Assembly (NCBI GenBank): GCA_944320985.1
Contig: CALUJN010000070.1
Coordinates: 62,001 to 126,000, forward strand
Direction of reading: 5' to 3'
Source of the DNA: an uncultured Alistipes sp.
GTDB taxonomy: Bacteria; Bacteroidota; Bacteroidia; Bacteroidales; Rikenellaceae
Length of the DNA stretch: 64,000 nt
Shown here in pieces: positions 44,051 through 52,886 of this stretch; within the stretch, counting starts at the first letter, position 1, and the number at the start of each line of letters is the position of its first letter. Below the pieces are notes generated by a model, which saw only the letters and a list, made by a program, of their open reading frames with translations, was not told the origin of the DNA and did not search any database. The position numbers and the translations under genes were made by a program.

Positions 44051-45205
44051 ATGACGAATCGTACCCCGATCTCCGCCCGACTGTTGGGCCCCGTTCTGGC
44101 GGGCTTCTTTATCATGGGCTTCTGCGACCTGGTCGCCCCGATTACGGGACGCATCGCCGCGGATTTCCCGCCGGAGGCGCAGGCTGCGGTAAGTTTTCTG
44201 CCGACGATGGTCTTTCTGTGGTTCCTGGTGCTCTCGACGCCCGTAGCGTCGTTGATGAACCGCTGGGGCCGCAGGACGACGGCACTGGTGGGCTACGGAT
44301 TCACCTTTGCGGGAATGATGGTTCCCTATGTTGCAGGAGCCGGCTGTGCCCTGGTGTGGTATTTCGTGGGATTCGGGCTGCTGGGAATCGGCAATACCTT
44401 CGTGCAGGTGGCTGTCAACCCGCTGCTGGCGACGATCGTCCCCGGTGATCGGATGACAAGCTTCCTGACCGTCGGTCAGATCTTCCGCAATACGTCGCTT
44501 CTGTTATTGGCGCCGCTTGTGACGATGCTGGTGGCGTGGACCGGCTCGTGGCGCCTGCTGCTGCCGATTTACGGAGCTTTGACCCTTGTCGGCGGCGTGT
44601 GGCTGCAACTTGCGGCGATCCCCGAACCGGCGCGGAAGGAGCATACGGCCGGTCTGTCGGAGTGCTTCCGGCTGCTGAAGAACCGTCGGGTGCTGCTTTC
44701 GACGCTGGGAGTGGCCTGCTTCATCGCCGGCGACGTGGCGGTCGGATATCTTTCGGTGCGGCTGATCGACAACCCGTCGTCGATCCTCACCACGACGGGA
44801 TTCTATGCCTGCCGCATTGTCGGGACGCTCCTCGGGGCCTGGCTGCTCGTGCGCGTTTCGGATACGAAATACCTTGCATGGAACATGGCCGGCGGCCTTG
44901 CGTTGGCCCTGGCTCTGGTCTTCGTGCGCAACGAGGCGGCGATCTATGCGGCCGTCGGCATGTTGGGTTTCGTCCTGGCCTGCGTCTTCGCGACGTTCTA
45001 TGCCGTGGCGACGAGAGCCGTGCCGGAGAAGGCCAACGAAGTGGCCGGACTGATGATCCTGGCCATCTCGGCCGGAGCCGTTTCGGGACCGGTCTGCGGC
45101 GCGGTGATCCGTCTGACGGGGAATCCCCATCTGGGAATGCTTTTTGTGGCGGCGTGCCTGGCCTACATGCTCTGGGCGGCACTCCGTCTGAACCGTGATA
45201 ATTGA
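44051..45205 (+). CDS. MFS sugar transporter (FucP/GlcP-like)
   Basis: A 384-residue carrier with twelve predicted transmembrane helices. The N-terminal helix F-F-I-M-G-F-C-D-L-V-A-P, N-R-W-G-R-R-T-T in the 2-3 loop and G-N-T-F-V-Q-V-A-V-N-P-L resemble the fucose/glucose:H+ symporter family of Bacteroidetes. Start 44051 (ATG) is preferred to the GTG at 44045. It heads a closely spaced run with an outer-membrane protein, phoH, dipeptidase and lipid kinase. The substrate is unknown. Confidence 0.88.
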   Translation: MTNRTPISARLLGPVLAGFFIMGFCDLVAPITGRIAADFPPEAQAAVSFLPTMVFLWFLVLSTPVASLMNRWGRRTTALVGYGFTFAGMMVPYVAGAGCALVWYFVGFGLLGIGNTFVQVAVNPLLATIVPGDRMTSFLTVGQIFRNTSLLLLAPLVTMLVAWTGSWRLLLPIYGALTLVGGVWLQLAAIPEPARKEHTAGLSECFRLLKNRRVLLSTLGVACFIAGDVAVGYLSVRLIDNPSSILTTTGFYACRIVGTLLGAWLLVRVSDTKYLAWNMAGGLALALALVFVRNEAAIYAAVGMLGFVLACVFATFYAVATRAVPEKANEVAGLMILAISAGAVSGPVCGAVIRLTGNPHLGMLFVAACLAYMLWAALRLNRDN

Positions 45206-45214
45206 GAAACGACG

Positions 45215-45817
45215 ATGAACAGACTTTCAAAGATCCTGTTGACCTTGCTGCTGTCGGGCTCCGTCTGGGGGGCTTCGGCGCAACGTCCCCGCACGATGGT
45301 GGAGTGGGGCGTAATCGGGGGTATCAACGTCCCCGACTATACGACGAACATGGATGCCACGGACATCCGCAACAAACTGGGCTGGCAGGCCGGTATCGTC
45401 ACGGCGGTGAAGCTGGGCGCCTTTGCCATCGAACCGCAGATTCTCTACGTGCGACAGGGTTTGCGCATCCGTCCGGAGGGAGAGAGCGAGATCAACCTCA
45501 AGTCGAACTCGATCGACGTTCCGGTTTTGGCGTCGTTCCGTCTGCTCAATCCGCTGCGGATCTATGCGGGGCCGGTCTTCACGGTGATGAACGACTGCAA
45601 GCAAAAGTCGGGAGGTGATCTGCTCGATTTCGGGCGGATCCGACCGTCGGTGTCGTATACCGTCGGGGCGGGTGTCGTGTTGCTGCGACACCTGTTGATC
45701 GATGTGCGCTACAACGGCCAGTTCCGCGGCAAGCACGACGTGGTGCTTCCGGACGGCCGCCAGCTGGACAAACTCCGTACCTACAACGTGGCGCTGAGCG
45801 TCGGATATCTTTTCTGA
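45215..45817 (+). CDS. Small outer-membrane beta-barrel protein (PorT/OmpA-barrel-like)
   Basis: A 200-residue protein with a signal peptide (about 1-22, ending G-A-S-A-Q) and alternating hydrophobic strands ending in the aromatic C-terminus V-G-Y-L-F, the usual outer-membrane insertion signal. The layout matches the outer membrane protein beta-barrel domain (OMP_b-brl_2) of Bacteroidetes. It starts 9 nt after the transporter stop and 4 nt before phoH. Role unknown; it may be a porin-like or assembly factor. Confidence 0.83.
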   Translation: MNRLSKILLTLLLSGSVWGASAQRPRTMVEWGVIGGINVPDYTTNMDATDIRNKLGWQAGIVTAVKLGAFAIEPQILYVRQGLRIRPEGESEINLKSNSIDVPVLASFRLLNPLRIYAGPVFTVMNDCKQKSGGDLLDFGRIRPSVSYTVGAGVVLLRHLLIDVRYNGQFRGKHDVVLPDGRQLDKLRTYNVALSVGYLF

Positions 45818-45821
45818 GGAT

Positions 45822-46823
45822 ATGACGGAGACAGTCGGAAAGGAGATTCTCATCGAAGGGGTGGATCCCCGGGAGCTCTACGGGCCGCAGGATGCCTGGC
45901 TGGACCAGATCAAGTCATTGCATCCGACGCTGAAGATCGTGGCGCGGGGCTCGTCGCTCAAGGTGCTGGGCCCCGAGGCCGATACGCGGCGCTTCGCAAA
46001 ACGGGTGGACTCGCTGGTGGCCTACTACCTCAAATACGGACACATCTCCTCACAGGTCATCGACCAGTGCTTTTCGGGGGCTGCGCTGCAGGAGGAGGGC
46101 CCGGTGGATCAGGATGTGATCGTCTACGGCAACAACGGCAACATCGTCCGGGCCCGGACCGTGAACCAGCAGCGTCTGGTGAAGCTTTACGACAAGAATG
46201 ATCTGCTCTTTGCCGTAGGACCTGCGGGTTCGGGCAAGACTTATACGGCCATTGCTTTGGCCGTGCGGGCGCTGAAGGAGCGTCAGGTGCGGCGCATCAT
46301 CCTCACGCGTCCGGCCGTTGAGGCGGGCGAAAAACTGGGCTTCCTGCCCGGGGACATGAAGGAGAAGCTGGATCCCTACCTGCAGCCGCTCTACGATGCG
46401 CTGAACGACATGATCCCGCCGGTGAAGCTGCAGAAATATCTGGAGGAGGGGACGGTGCAGATCGCCCCGCTGGCCTACATGCGGGGCCGTACGCTCGACA
46501 ATGCCTTCGTCATCCTGGACGAGGCGCAGAACACGACGCTGTCGCAGATCAAGATGTTCCTCACGCGTATGGGCCGCAACGCGCGCTTCATCGTCACGGG
46601 AGACGTGACGCAGGTCGACCTGCCGAAGAAGTCGGACAGCGGACTGGTTCGGGCGATGGAGATCCTGCGCGGGGTCGACGGAATCGGCATGGTGGAGTTC
46701 GACAAGCGCGACATCGTGCGCCACCCGCTGGTGAAATACATCGTCGAGGCCTTCGACCGCCGGACGGGCGGGGAGTCCCCGGAAATCAATGAAAAATCAA
46801 CGTCAAATTCAAAAAACGAATAG
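45822..46823 (+). CDS. PhoH-family ATPase
   Basis: A 333-residue cytoplasmic P-loop protein. An N-terminal region of about 110 residues precedes Walker A G133-P-A-G-S-G-K-T and Walker B V-I-L-D-E-A-Q-N (about 225), then T-G-D-V-T-Q-V-D, all typical of PhoH (PhoL type). It is thought to act in RNA or ribosome metabolism; the precise role is not settled. It lies 4 nt after the outer-membrane gene and its stop is 4 nt before the dipeptidase start. Confidence 0.93.
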   Translation: MTETVGKEILIEGVDPRELYGPQDAWLDQIKSLHPTLKIVARGSSLKVLGPEADTRRFAKRVDSLVAYYLKYGHISSQVIDQCFSGAALQEEGPVDQDVIVYGNNGNIVRARTVNQQRLVKLYDKNDLLFAVGPAGSGKTYTAIALAVRALKERQVRRIILTRPAVEAGEKLGFLPGDMKEKLDPYLQPLYDALNDMIPPVKLQKYLEEGTVQIAPLAYMRGRTLDNAFVILDEAQNTTLSQIKMFLTRMGRNARFIVTGDVTQVDLPKKSDSGLVRAMEILRGVDGIGMVEFDKRDIVRHPLVKYIVEAFDRRTGGESPEINEKSTSNSKNE

Positions 46824-46827
46824 CAAG

Positions 46828-48285
46828 ATGGATCGCAATCTGAAGGCTTTGAAGCCTGCTTTGGTCTGGAAACATTTCGCGGAGATCGTCCGCATACCGC
46901 GCCCCTCGTCGCACGAGGAGCAGATCCGCCGTTACGTGCTGGAGACGGCGCGGGGGCTGGGTCTCGAAGCCCGGGAGGATGAGGCGCACAACGTCTACGT
47001 GCGCAAGCCCGCCACGCCGGGTTGGGAGAACCGCAAAGGGGTGATCCTGCAGGCGCATCTGGATATGGTTCCGCAGAAGAACAACGACAAGGAGTTCGAC
47101 TTCACGAAGGATCCGATCGATGCCTACATCGACGGGGAGTGGGTGACGGCCGACGGCACGACGCTCGGCGCCGACAACGGCATCGGCGTGGCCTCGATTC
47201 TTGCCGTGCTGGAGGATGACACGCTCGAGCACGGACCGCTGGAGGCGCTCTTCACTGCAACGGAGGAAACCGGCATGGACGGCGCCTTCGGTCTGAAGGG
47301 CGGACTGTTGCAGGGTGATATCCTGCTGAACCTCGACTCCGAGACCGAGGGTGAACTCTATGTGGGCTGTGCCGGAGGTCTGGATGCCAACATGCTCTTC
47401 GACTATGCCGAGGTGCCGACGCCGACCGACGGCTATACGGCCCTGAAGGTGACGGTCAAGGGGCTCAAGGGCGGACATTCGGGTATCCAGATCATCTGCC
47501 AGCGGGCCAATGCCAACAAGGTGTTGTTCCGCTTCCTGAACGAGGCTCCGTGCGAGGTATTGCTGGCGTCGGTCGACGGCGGCGGACTGCGCAACGCCAT
47601 TCCGCGTGAGGCGGAGGCCACGGTCCTGGTTCCGACCGAGGAGCTGGGCGCCTTCACCGAGGCACTGAAGGCTTATGAGGAGGTGATCCGGGCGGAATAT
47701 GCCGGGATCGAGGATTCGATTGCGATGTTTGCCGAGACGTGCGAACGCCCCGCGGGCATGCTTCCGTGCGAGACGGCCACGGCATTGATCCGTGCCGTGG
47801 TGGCCTGCCCCGACGGCGTGCAGAAGATGTCGAAGGCGATGGAGGGGCTGGTGCAGACCTCGACGAACCTGGCTCGAGTGGTTTCGGACGGCCGTACTGT
47901 GAAGCTGCAGTGCCTGTTGCGGAGCTCGGTCCGGAGCGAGAAACGGGCCCTGGGCGAGGCGATCGAGGCCCTCTTCGCACTGGCCGGAGCGCAGACCGAA
48001 CTGACGGGCGAGTACGATGGCTGGAATCCCGACATGTCGTCGCCGATCCTGAAGGCCATGACGGCCTCCTACGAGCACCTTTTCGGCAAGAAACCGCTCG
48101 TGACAGCGATCCATGCCGGTCTGGAGTGCGGCATCATCGGCAGCAACTATCCCGGTCTGGACATGATTTCGTTCGGCCCGACGATCTGCTATCCCCACTC
48201 TCCGGACGAGAAGGTGGAGATCGCTTCGGTCGGAAAGTTCTACGATTTCCTGACGGATACGCTGCGTCACATCCCCGAAAAGTAG
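46828..48285 (+). CDS. Cytosolic dipeptidase, PepD/aminoacyl-histidine dipeptidase (M20)
   Basis: A 485-residue zinc peptidase. Metal ligands are visible in Q-A-H-L-D-M-V (about 79), G-A-D-N-G-I-G (about 114), T-E-E-T-G-M-D-G (about 145, with the general-base Glu), D-S-E-T-E-G and near the C-terminus the His of T-A-I-H-A-G-L-E-C-G. A dimerisation domain is inserted in the middle. It degrades dipeptides such as X-His in the cytoplasm. Start 46828 (M-D-R-N-L-K) is chosen; an ATG at 46789 would overlap phoH by 35 nt. Confidence 0.93.
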   Translation: MDRNLKALKPALVWKHFAEIVRIPRPSSHEEQIRRYVLETARGLGLEAREDEAHNVYVRKPATPGWENRKGVILQAHLDMVPQKNNDKEFDFTKDPIDAYIDGEWVTADGTTLGADNGIGVASILAVLEDDTLEHGPLEALFTATEETGMDGAFGLKGGLLQGDILLNLDSETEGELYVGCAGGLDANMLFDYAEVPTPTDGYTALKVTVKGLKGGHSGIQIICQRANANKVLFRFLNEAPCEVLLASVDGGGLRNAIPREAEATVLVPTEELGAFTEALKAYEEVIRAEYAGIEDSIAMFAETCERPAGMLPCETATALIRAVVACPDGVQKMSKAMEGLVQTSTNLARVVSDGRTVKLQCLLRSSVRSEKRALGEAIEALFALAGAQTELTGEYDGWNPDMSSPILKAMTASYEHLFGKKPLVTAIHAGLECGIIGSNYPGLDMISFGPTICYPHSPDEKVEIASVGKFYDFLTDTLRHIPEK

Positions 48286-48292
48286 TCGCGCG

Positions 48293-49276
48293 GTGTCCGT
48301 TCCATCCGACAAGTGGTTTGTGATCGTGAATCCCGTGGCCGGCGGCGGCCGCGGGCTGGATCACTTTCCGCAGATCTCGAAGTTGCTGCGCGATGCGCAC
48401 ATCGTTTGCGAACCGGTTTTCACCGAACACAAGTTCCACGCCACGGAGCTGACCGTCACGGCGGTTCGTGAGGGCTACCGGCGGATTATCGCCGTCGGGG
48501 GCGACGGTACGCTGCACGAAGTGGTCAACGGGCTCTTCATCCAGCAGACGGTGCGTCCCGACGAGGTACTGCTGGCCGTGGTGGCCGTCGGTACGGGCAA
48601 TGACTGGGTGCGGACGTTCGGCATTTCGAACCGTTATCAGGATGCCGTGAAGGCGATCCGGGAGGGGTGTTCGTTCCTGCAGGATGTCGGGGTGGTCTCC
48701 TACGAGGAGGCGCACTACCGCCAGAGCCGCTACATGGCCAATGTGGCGGGTGTGGGATTCGACGCACACGTGGTGCGCAAACTTTCGCACCTGAAGAAGA
48801 AGGGGCACAAGAGTCGTTGGCGCTATTCGCTGTGTGTGGTGAAGAACTTCTTCCGCTACAAGTCGACGGGCATCAAGGTGTGGGTCGACGGCCGGCTGGT
48901 CTACAACAACCTGCTGCTGTCGGCTGCCGTCGGTATCTGCAAGTTCAACGGCGGAGGCATGCAGCCGCTTCCTGCGGCGGTCGTCGATGACGGCATTCTG
49001 GACCTTTCGCTGATCCGTCCGATCCACTTCTGGCATGTGCTCTTCCGCTTCCACTACCTCTTCAACGGCGGGATCTACCGCATCCGGCACATCCTGCAGG
49101 AGCGGGGCAGCCGCATCCGGATCGAATCGTCGCCGGAGGTCTCCGTGGAGATCGACGGTGAGCCGCTGGGGCATACGCCGCTGGAGTTTTCGATTCTTCA
49201 CCGGGCGATCCGCATCGTGGTATCTCCGGATTTCCCGGGTTTGAAGAATCCCTCACCGGAGGGTGACAGGTCATAA
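48293..49276 (+). CDS. Diacylglycerol kinase-family lipid kinase
   Basis: A 327-residue DAGK_cat protein. It has V-N-P-V-A-G-G-G-R at 12-20, the nucleotide motif G69-G-D-G-T-L-H-E and G-T-G-N-D-W (about 102). The C-terminal domain has I-D-G-E-P near 285. It phosphorylates diacylglycerol or a related lipid, perhaps recycling lipids from envelope assembly. The start is GTG at 48293, 7 nt after the dipeptidase stop; no ATG is better placed. Last gene of the run, followed by a terminator. Confidence 0.9.
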   Translation: MSVPSDKWFVIVNPVAGGGRGLDHFPQISKLLRDAHIVCEPVFTEHKFHATELTVTAVREGYRRIIAVGGDGTLHEVVNGLFIQQTVRPDEVLLAVVAVGTGNDWVRTFGISNRYQDAVKAIREGCSFLQDVGVVSYEEAHYRQSRYMANVAGVGFDAHVVRKLSHLKKKGHKSRWRYSLCVVKNFFRYKSTGIKVWVDGRLVYNNLLLSAAVGICKFNGGGMQPLPAAVVDDGILDLSLIRPIHFWHVLFRFHYLFNGGIYRIRHILQERGSRIRIESSPEVSVEIDGEPLGHTPLEFSILHRAIRIVVSPDFPGLKNPSPEGDRS

Positions 49277-49305
49277 ACGTCGTTTCATCCGACTTTGTCA
49301 GAAGA

Positions 49306-49341
49306 AAGAGGATCCGATCCCGTGGGTCGGATCCTCTTTTT
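49306..49341 (+). terminator. Terminator of the MFS-to-lipid-kinase operon
   Basis: AAGAGGATCCGA (49306-49317) pairs perfectly with TCGGATCCTCTT (49327-49338), loop of 9, followed by TTTTTGTG. Confidence 0.85.
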
Positions 49342-49346
49342 GTGCG

Positions 49347-49380
49347 AAAACGCAAGTGTGTGCGCACACACTTGCGTTTT
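49347..49380. promoter_or_regulatory. Perfect 34-bp palindrome over the lacI-type promoter
   Basis: AAAACGCAAGTGTGTGC (49347-49363) is followed directly by its exact reverse complement (49364-49380), so the dyad has no spacer. The right half includes the promoter's -33 CTTG. It could be the operator of the LacI-family regulator encoded next. As RNA it would form a long hairpin ending in a T-run and could act as a second terminator. Confidence 0.75.
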
Positions 49381-49402
49381 TTGAAAAAAGTGTGTACATT
49401 TG
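49371..49402 (+). promoter_or_regulatory. Promoter of the lacI-type regulator-uxu operon
   Basis: CTTG (49371-49374), 20-nt spacer, TACATTTG (49395-49402). The regulator starts at 49692, so the leader would be nearly 300 nt, most of it purine-rich. Confidence 0.65.
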
Positions 49403-49424
49403 CCTCATCAATCGCTCAGCGAAG

Positions 49425-49640
49425 TGGAGGGGCGGAGAGAGGCAGGATGAGCCGGGGAGAGCAGGGGGCCGGGGAGGCACGGGAAGAGTTGGAGGGGGCC
49501 GAAGAGAGACCAAAGAATCCGGGGAGACGCAGGAAGAGTTTGGGAAAGCGGGTGAGAGACAGAAGACGCCGGGGAGATGCAGGAAGAGCTGGGGAGAGGC
49601 AGAAAAAGCTGGAGTGAGACGGGTTGAGGCGACAGAAGAT
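49425..49640. other. Low-complexity purine-rich leader
   Basis: About 215 nt on the transcript strand made of GGAGAG, GCAGGAAGAG, GGGAGAGGC and similar degenerate units. The regulator's frame stays open through it but would encode an Arg/Gly/Glu-rich string unlike any LacI N-terminus, so it is treated as untranslated. Confidence 0.65.
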
Positions 49641-49691
49641 CCGGAACAGTTGGAACCAATCGCGAAACAGGCGGCAAAAGATATAAACGAG

Positions 49692-50786
49692 ATGCAAAAC
49701 AGCAGAAACGAGAAGGACGGAGAGGCTCCGAAAACGGTGCGTATCGTCGACATCGCGCTCATGGCGGGTGTTTCGACGGCGACGGTCGACCGTGTGATCC
49801 ATAACCGGGGCAAGGTTTCGGCCGAGAATCTGGCGCGCATCCAGGCCGTGCTCGAGCAGGTCGATTACCGTCCGAATCTGATTGCCCGGTCGTTGGCTTC
49901 GGGTCGCCGATATGTTGTGGCGGTTGTGATGCCGCGTTTCTCGGCCGGGGAGTATTGGGCCGATTTCGATGCGGGAATCGTCCGGGCCGAGGCCGAGGCG
50001 CGACGCTACAACGTCACGATCCGGCGTTTCTTCTTCGATCAGTACGACCGGGCTTCGTTCGAGGGGCTGCTCGCCGACCTGCGCGAAGCCGCCTTCGACG
50101 CGGTGGTCCTCGCCACGCTCTTTGCCGAGCGGGTGATCCCCTTCACGCGGGAGCTCGACGAACGGGGCATTCCCTATGTCTTTGTCGATTCGGATCTTCC
50201 GACGTGCCGTCGTCTGGCCTATTTCGGAACGTCGTCGTTCGATGCCGGGGTGGTTGCCGCGCGTCTGCTTTTCGAGCGGCTCGATCCCGGGTCGGATATC
50301 GTCGTGGGGAATATCCTCCATCGCGGCGAGGGGGGCTCGAACCAGTGCCGAGAACGGGAGCGCGGTTTCCGCGAATACCTCCGGCAACATGACTACCGGG
50401 GTACGATGCACGGACTTTCGCTGCGTCTCGATGACGAAGCCTACAACGCCCGGCTTCTCGACGAACTCTTCGCGCGGCATCCGTCGATCGGCGGTGCCGT
50501 GACGTTCAACTCGACGTGCCATATCCTGGCGGGCTACCTCGCTGCACGCCGACGGACTTCCGTGCGGCTGGTCGGTTACGACGTGATCGACCGCAACCGG
50601 CGGATGCTCGCCGACGGGGTCGTCACGGCGCTTGTAGCGCAGCGTCCCGAGGTGCAGGGCTATCGGGGTGTGATGTCGCTGTGTGGCTGGCTGGTCGAGG
50701 GGCTGCAGCCCGCCGAGGTCAACAACCTGCCGATCGACATTCTGCTGAAAGAGAATATATCCTATTATACCAATAACATTATCTGA
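49692..50786 (+). CDS. LacI-family transcriptional regulator (hexuronate genes)
   Basis: A 364-residue regulator: HTH (about 16-36; V-R-I-V-D-I-A-L-M-A-G-V-S-T-A-T-V-D-R-V-I) with hinge helix (N-L-I-A-R-S-L-A), then a periplasmic-binding-type ligand domain. Start 49692 (M-Q-N-S-R-N) is chosen as the first ATG before the HTH. It is 7 nt upstream of a mannonate oxidoreductase-uxuA pair, so the effector is probably a uronate-pathway intermediate. The 34-bp palindrome at 49347-49380 is the obvious candidate operator. Confidence 0.9.
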   Translation: MQNSRNEKDGEAPKTVRIVDIALMAGVSTATVDRVIHNRGKVSAENLARIQAVLEQVDYRPNLIARSLASGRRYVVAVVMPRFSAGEYWADFDAGIVRAEAEARRYNVTIRRFFFDQYDRASFEGLLADLREAAFDAVVLATLFAERVIPFTRELDERGIPYVFVDSDLPTCRRLAYFGTSSFDAGVVAARLLFERLDPGSDIVVGNILHRGEGGSNQCRERERGFREYLRQHDYRGTMHGLSLRLDDEAYNARLLDELFARHPSIGGAVTFNSTCHILAGYLAARRRTSVRLVGYDVIDRNRRMLADGVVTALVAQRPEVQGYRGVMSLCGWLVEGLQPAEVNNLPIDILLKENISYYTNNII

Positions 50787-50793
50787 ACCAATC

Positions 50794-51606
50794 ATGAAAA
50801 ATCTGTTTGACATTCGCGACCGCGTCGTCGTCGTGACGGGCGGTGCCGGCATCCTGGGGCGTTCGATCTGTGCCTATCTGGCCGAACAGGGTGCGAAGGT
50901 CGTGGTCCTGGACCGTGACGAAAAGGCCGGCGAGGAGCTCGTGGGCTCGATCCGCGAGAAGGGTGGCGAGGCGTTGTTCCTGGCTACGGACGTACTGAAC
51001 CGCGAGGTGCTCGAGGCCAACCGGGATGCGATCCTCAAGGCCTACGACCACATCGACGTGCTGTTGAACGCCGCCGGAGGCAACATGGGCGGAGCGACGA
51101 TCGCTCCGGACAAGTCGTTCCTCGACCTGGAGATCGATGCCTTCAAAAAGGTGGTGGATCTGAACCTCTTCGGTACGGTGCTTCCGACGACGGTCTTCGG
51201 CGAGGCGATGACGGCCCGCAAGAAGGGTGTGATCGTCAACTTCTGCTCCGAATCGGCACTTCGGCCGCTGACCCGTGTGGTGGGCTACGGTGCCGCGAAG
51301 GCCGCGATCGGCAACTATACGAAATACATGGCAGCCGAGCTGGCCATGAAGTTCAGCCCCGAGATGCGTGTGAACGCCATTGTCCCGGGCTTCCTGCTGA
51401 CGAACCAGAACCGCACGCTGCTGACCAACCCCGACGGTTCGTATACGGACCGCGCGCGGACGATCATCGCCCATACGCCTGCGGGACGCTTCGCCGAGCC
51501 CGAGGAGCTGCTCGGTACGATCCACTACCTGATCAGCGACGCCTCGTCGTTCGTGACGGGAGCGCTGGCCGTTGTCGACGGCGGTTTTGACGCCTTCTCG
51601 ATCTGA
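50794..51606 (+). CDS. SDR oxidoreductase, probable D-mannonate oxidoreductase (fructuronate reductase)
   Basis: A 270-residue short-chain dehydrogenase: T15-G-G-A-G-I-L-G cofactor loop, N-A-A-G (92-95), and the catalytic Y165-x3-K169. Together with the adjacent uxuA this suggests interconversion of D-fructuronate and D-mannonate by an SDR rather than by the E. coli UxuB (long-chain) type. The assignment depends on context and on similarity to SDR mannonate oxidoreductases with the G-G-N-M-G-G-A-T motif. No gene symbol is given because UxuB is a different fold. Confidence 0.85.
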   Translation: MKNLFDIRDRVVVVTGGAGILGRSICAYLAEQGAKVVVLDRDEKAGEELVGSIREKGGEALFLATDVLNREVLEANRDAILKAYDHIDVLLNAAGGNMGGATIAPDKSFLDLEIDAFKKVVDLNLFGTVLPTTVFGEAMTARKKGVIVNFCSESALRPLTRVVGYGAAKAAIGNYTKYMAAELAMKFSPEMRVNAIVPGFLLTNQNRTLLTNPDGSYTDRARTIIAHTPAGRFAEPEELLGTIHYLISDASSFVTGALAVVDGGFDAFSI

Positions 51607-51632
51607 TCCGCAAAAACAAACAATCACCTATT

Positions 51633-52811
51633 ATGTATCTTTGCAAACAATCATGGCGGTGGTACGGGCCGAATGATCCCGTGAGCCTGGCCGATATCCG
51701 GCAGGCTGGCGCCACCGATATCGTCAATGCCCTGCATCACATTCCCAACGGCGAGGTGTGGCCCGTGGAGGAGATCCGCAAACGCCAGCAGATGATCGCC
51801 GATGCGGGACTCACGTGGTCGGTCGTCGAGAGCATTCCGGTGCACGAGCACATCAAGACCCGTACGGGCAACTTCCAACCCTATATCGAGAACTACAAGC
51901 AGTCGATCCGCAACCTGGCGGCGTGCGGCATCCACATCATCACCTACAACTTCATGCCGGTGCTGGACTGGACGCGCACGAACCTGGCCTACGAACTTCC
52001 GGACGGCTCGCGGGCCCTTCGTTTCGAACGCGCGGCCTATGTGGCTTTCGACCTCTTCATTCTGAAGCGTCCGGGCGCCGAGAAGGACTATACCGAGGAG
52101 GAGCGTGCTGCCGCCAAGGCCCGTTATGAGCGGATGGATGCCGCGGAGATCGAGCTCATCACGCGTAACATGATCGCGGGGCTTCCGGGTTCGGAGGAGA
52201 GCTTCACGCTGGAGCAGTTCCAGCATGAGCTGGACCGCTACAAAGGCGTTACGGCCGAGGTGCTGCGCGAGAATCTGATCGCCTTCCTGCGGGAGATTAC
52301 GCCCGTGGCCGACGAGGTGGGTTCGGTGCTGGCCATCCACCCGGACGATCCTCCCTTCTCGATCCTCGGCCTGCCGCGCATCCTCTCGACGGAGTCCGAT
52401 TTCCAGAAGCTGGTCGAGGCGGTTCCCAATCCGTCGAACGGCCTGTGCCTCTGTACGGGATCGCTGGGTGTTTCGGCGAAGAACGACCTGCCGGGGATGA
52501 TGCGCCGCTGGGGCGACCGGGTGAACTTCGTGCATCTGCGTTCGACGCAGCGTGACGCCGAGGGGAACTTCTACGAGGCAAACCACCTCGAGGGCGATGT
52601 CCCGATGTACGAGGTGATGAAGGCCTTCCTGGAGATCCAGCAGCGCCGCAAGATCTCGATCCCGATGCGTCCGGACCACGGGCATCAGATGATCGACGAC
52701 CTGAAGAAGCGTACCAATCCGGGCTATTCGTGTCTGGGACGTTTGCGTGGACTGGCTGAGTTGCGCGGACTGGAGATGGGTATTGCGCGTTCGCTCTTTG
52801 CCGACAAGTAG
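51633..52811 (+). CDS. uxuA: Mannonate dehydratase
   Basis: A 392-residue enzyme, the length of E. coli UxuA, that dehydrates D-mannonate to 2-keto-3-deoxygluconate. N-terminal [27 protein letters not shown] and C-T-G-S-L are family signatures with metal-binding His and Cys in the TIM barrel; R-P-D-H-G-H lies near the C-terminus. The next enzymes (KDG kinase and aldolase) are not in the window. Terminator follows. Confidence 0.95.
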   Translation: MYLCKQSWRWYGPNDPVSLADIRQAGATDIVNALHHIPNGEVWPVEEIRKRQQMIADAGLTWSVVESIPVHEHIKTRTGNFQPYIENYKQSIRNLAACGIHIITYNFMPVLDWTRTNLAYELPDGSRALRFERAAYVAFDLFILKRPGAEKDYTEEERAAAKARYERMDAAEIELITRNMIAGLPGSEESFTLEQFQHELDRYKGVTAEVLRENLIAFLREITPVADEVGSVLAIHPDDPPFSILGLPRILSTESDFQKLVEAVPNPSNGLCLCTGSLGVSAKNDLPGMMRRWGDRVNFVHLRSTQRDAEGNFYEANHLEGDVPMYEVMKAFLEIQQRRKISIPMRPDHGHQMIDDLKKRTNPGYSCLGRLRGLAELRGLEMGIARSLFADK

Positions 52812-52830
52812 CGGGAAGAACGAAAATGGA

Positions 52831-52868
52831 AAAGCGGGGCTTCCGAATCAATCGGAAGCCCCGCTTTG
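52831..52868. terminator. Terminator between uxuA and the convergent lipoprotein gene
   Basis: AAAGCGGGGCTTCCGA (52831-52846) pairs perfectly with TCGGAAGCCCCGCTTT (52852-52867), loop of 5. A- and T-tracts on both sides make it suitable for both converging transcripts. Confidence 0.85.
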
Positions 52869-52886
52869 TGTTTGAGGCGGTCCCCG

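Noticed and set aside
49263..49691. N-terminal extension of the LacI-type regulator through the purine-rich leader
   Set aside because: The open frame encodes low-complexity Arg/Gly/Glu sequence before the HTH, unlike any LacI family protein, and would start inside the preceding terminator region.
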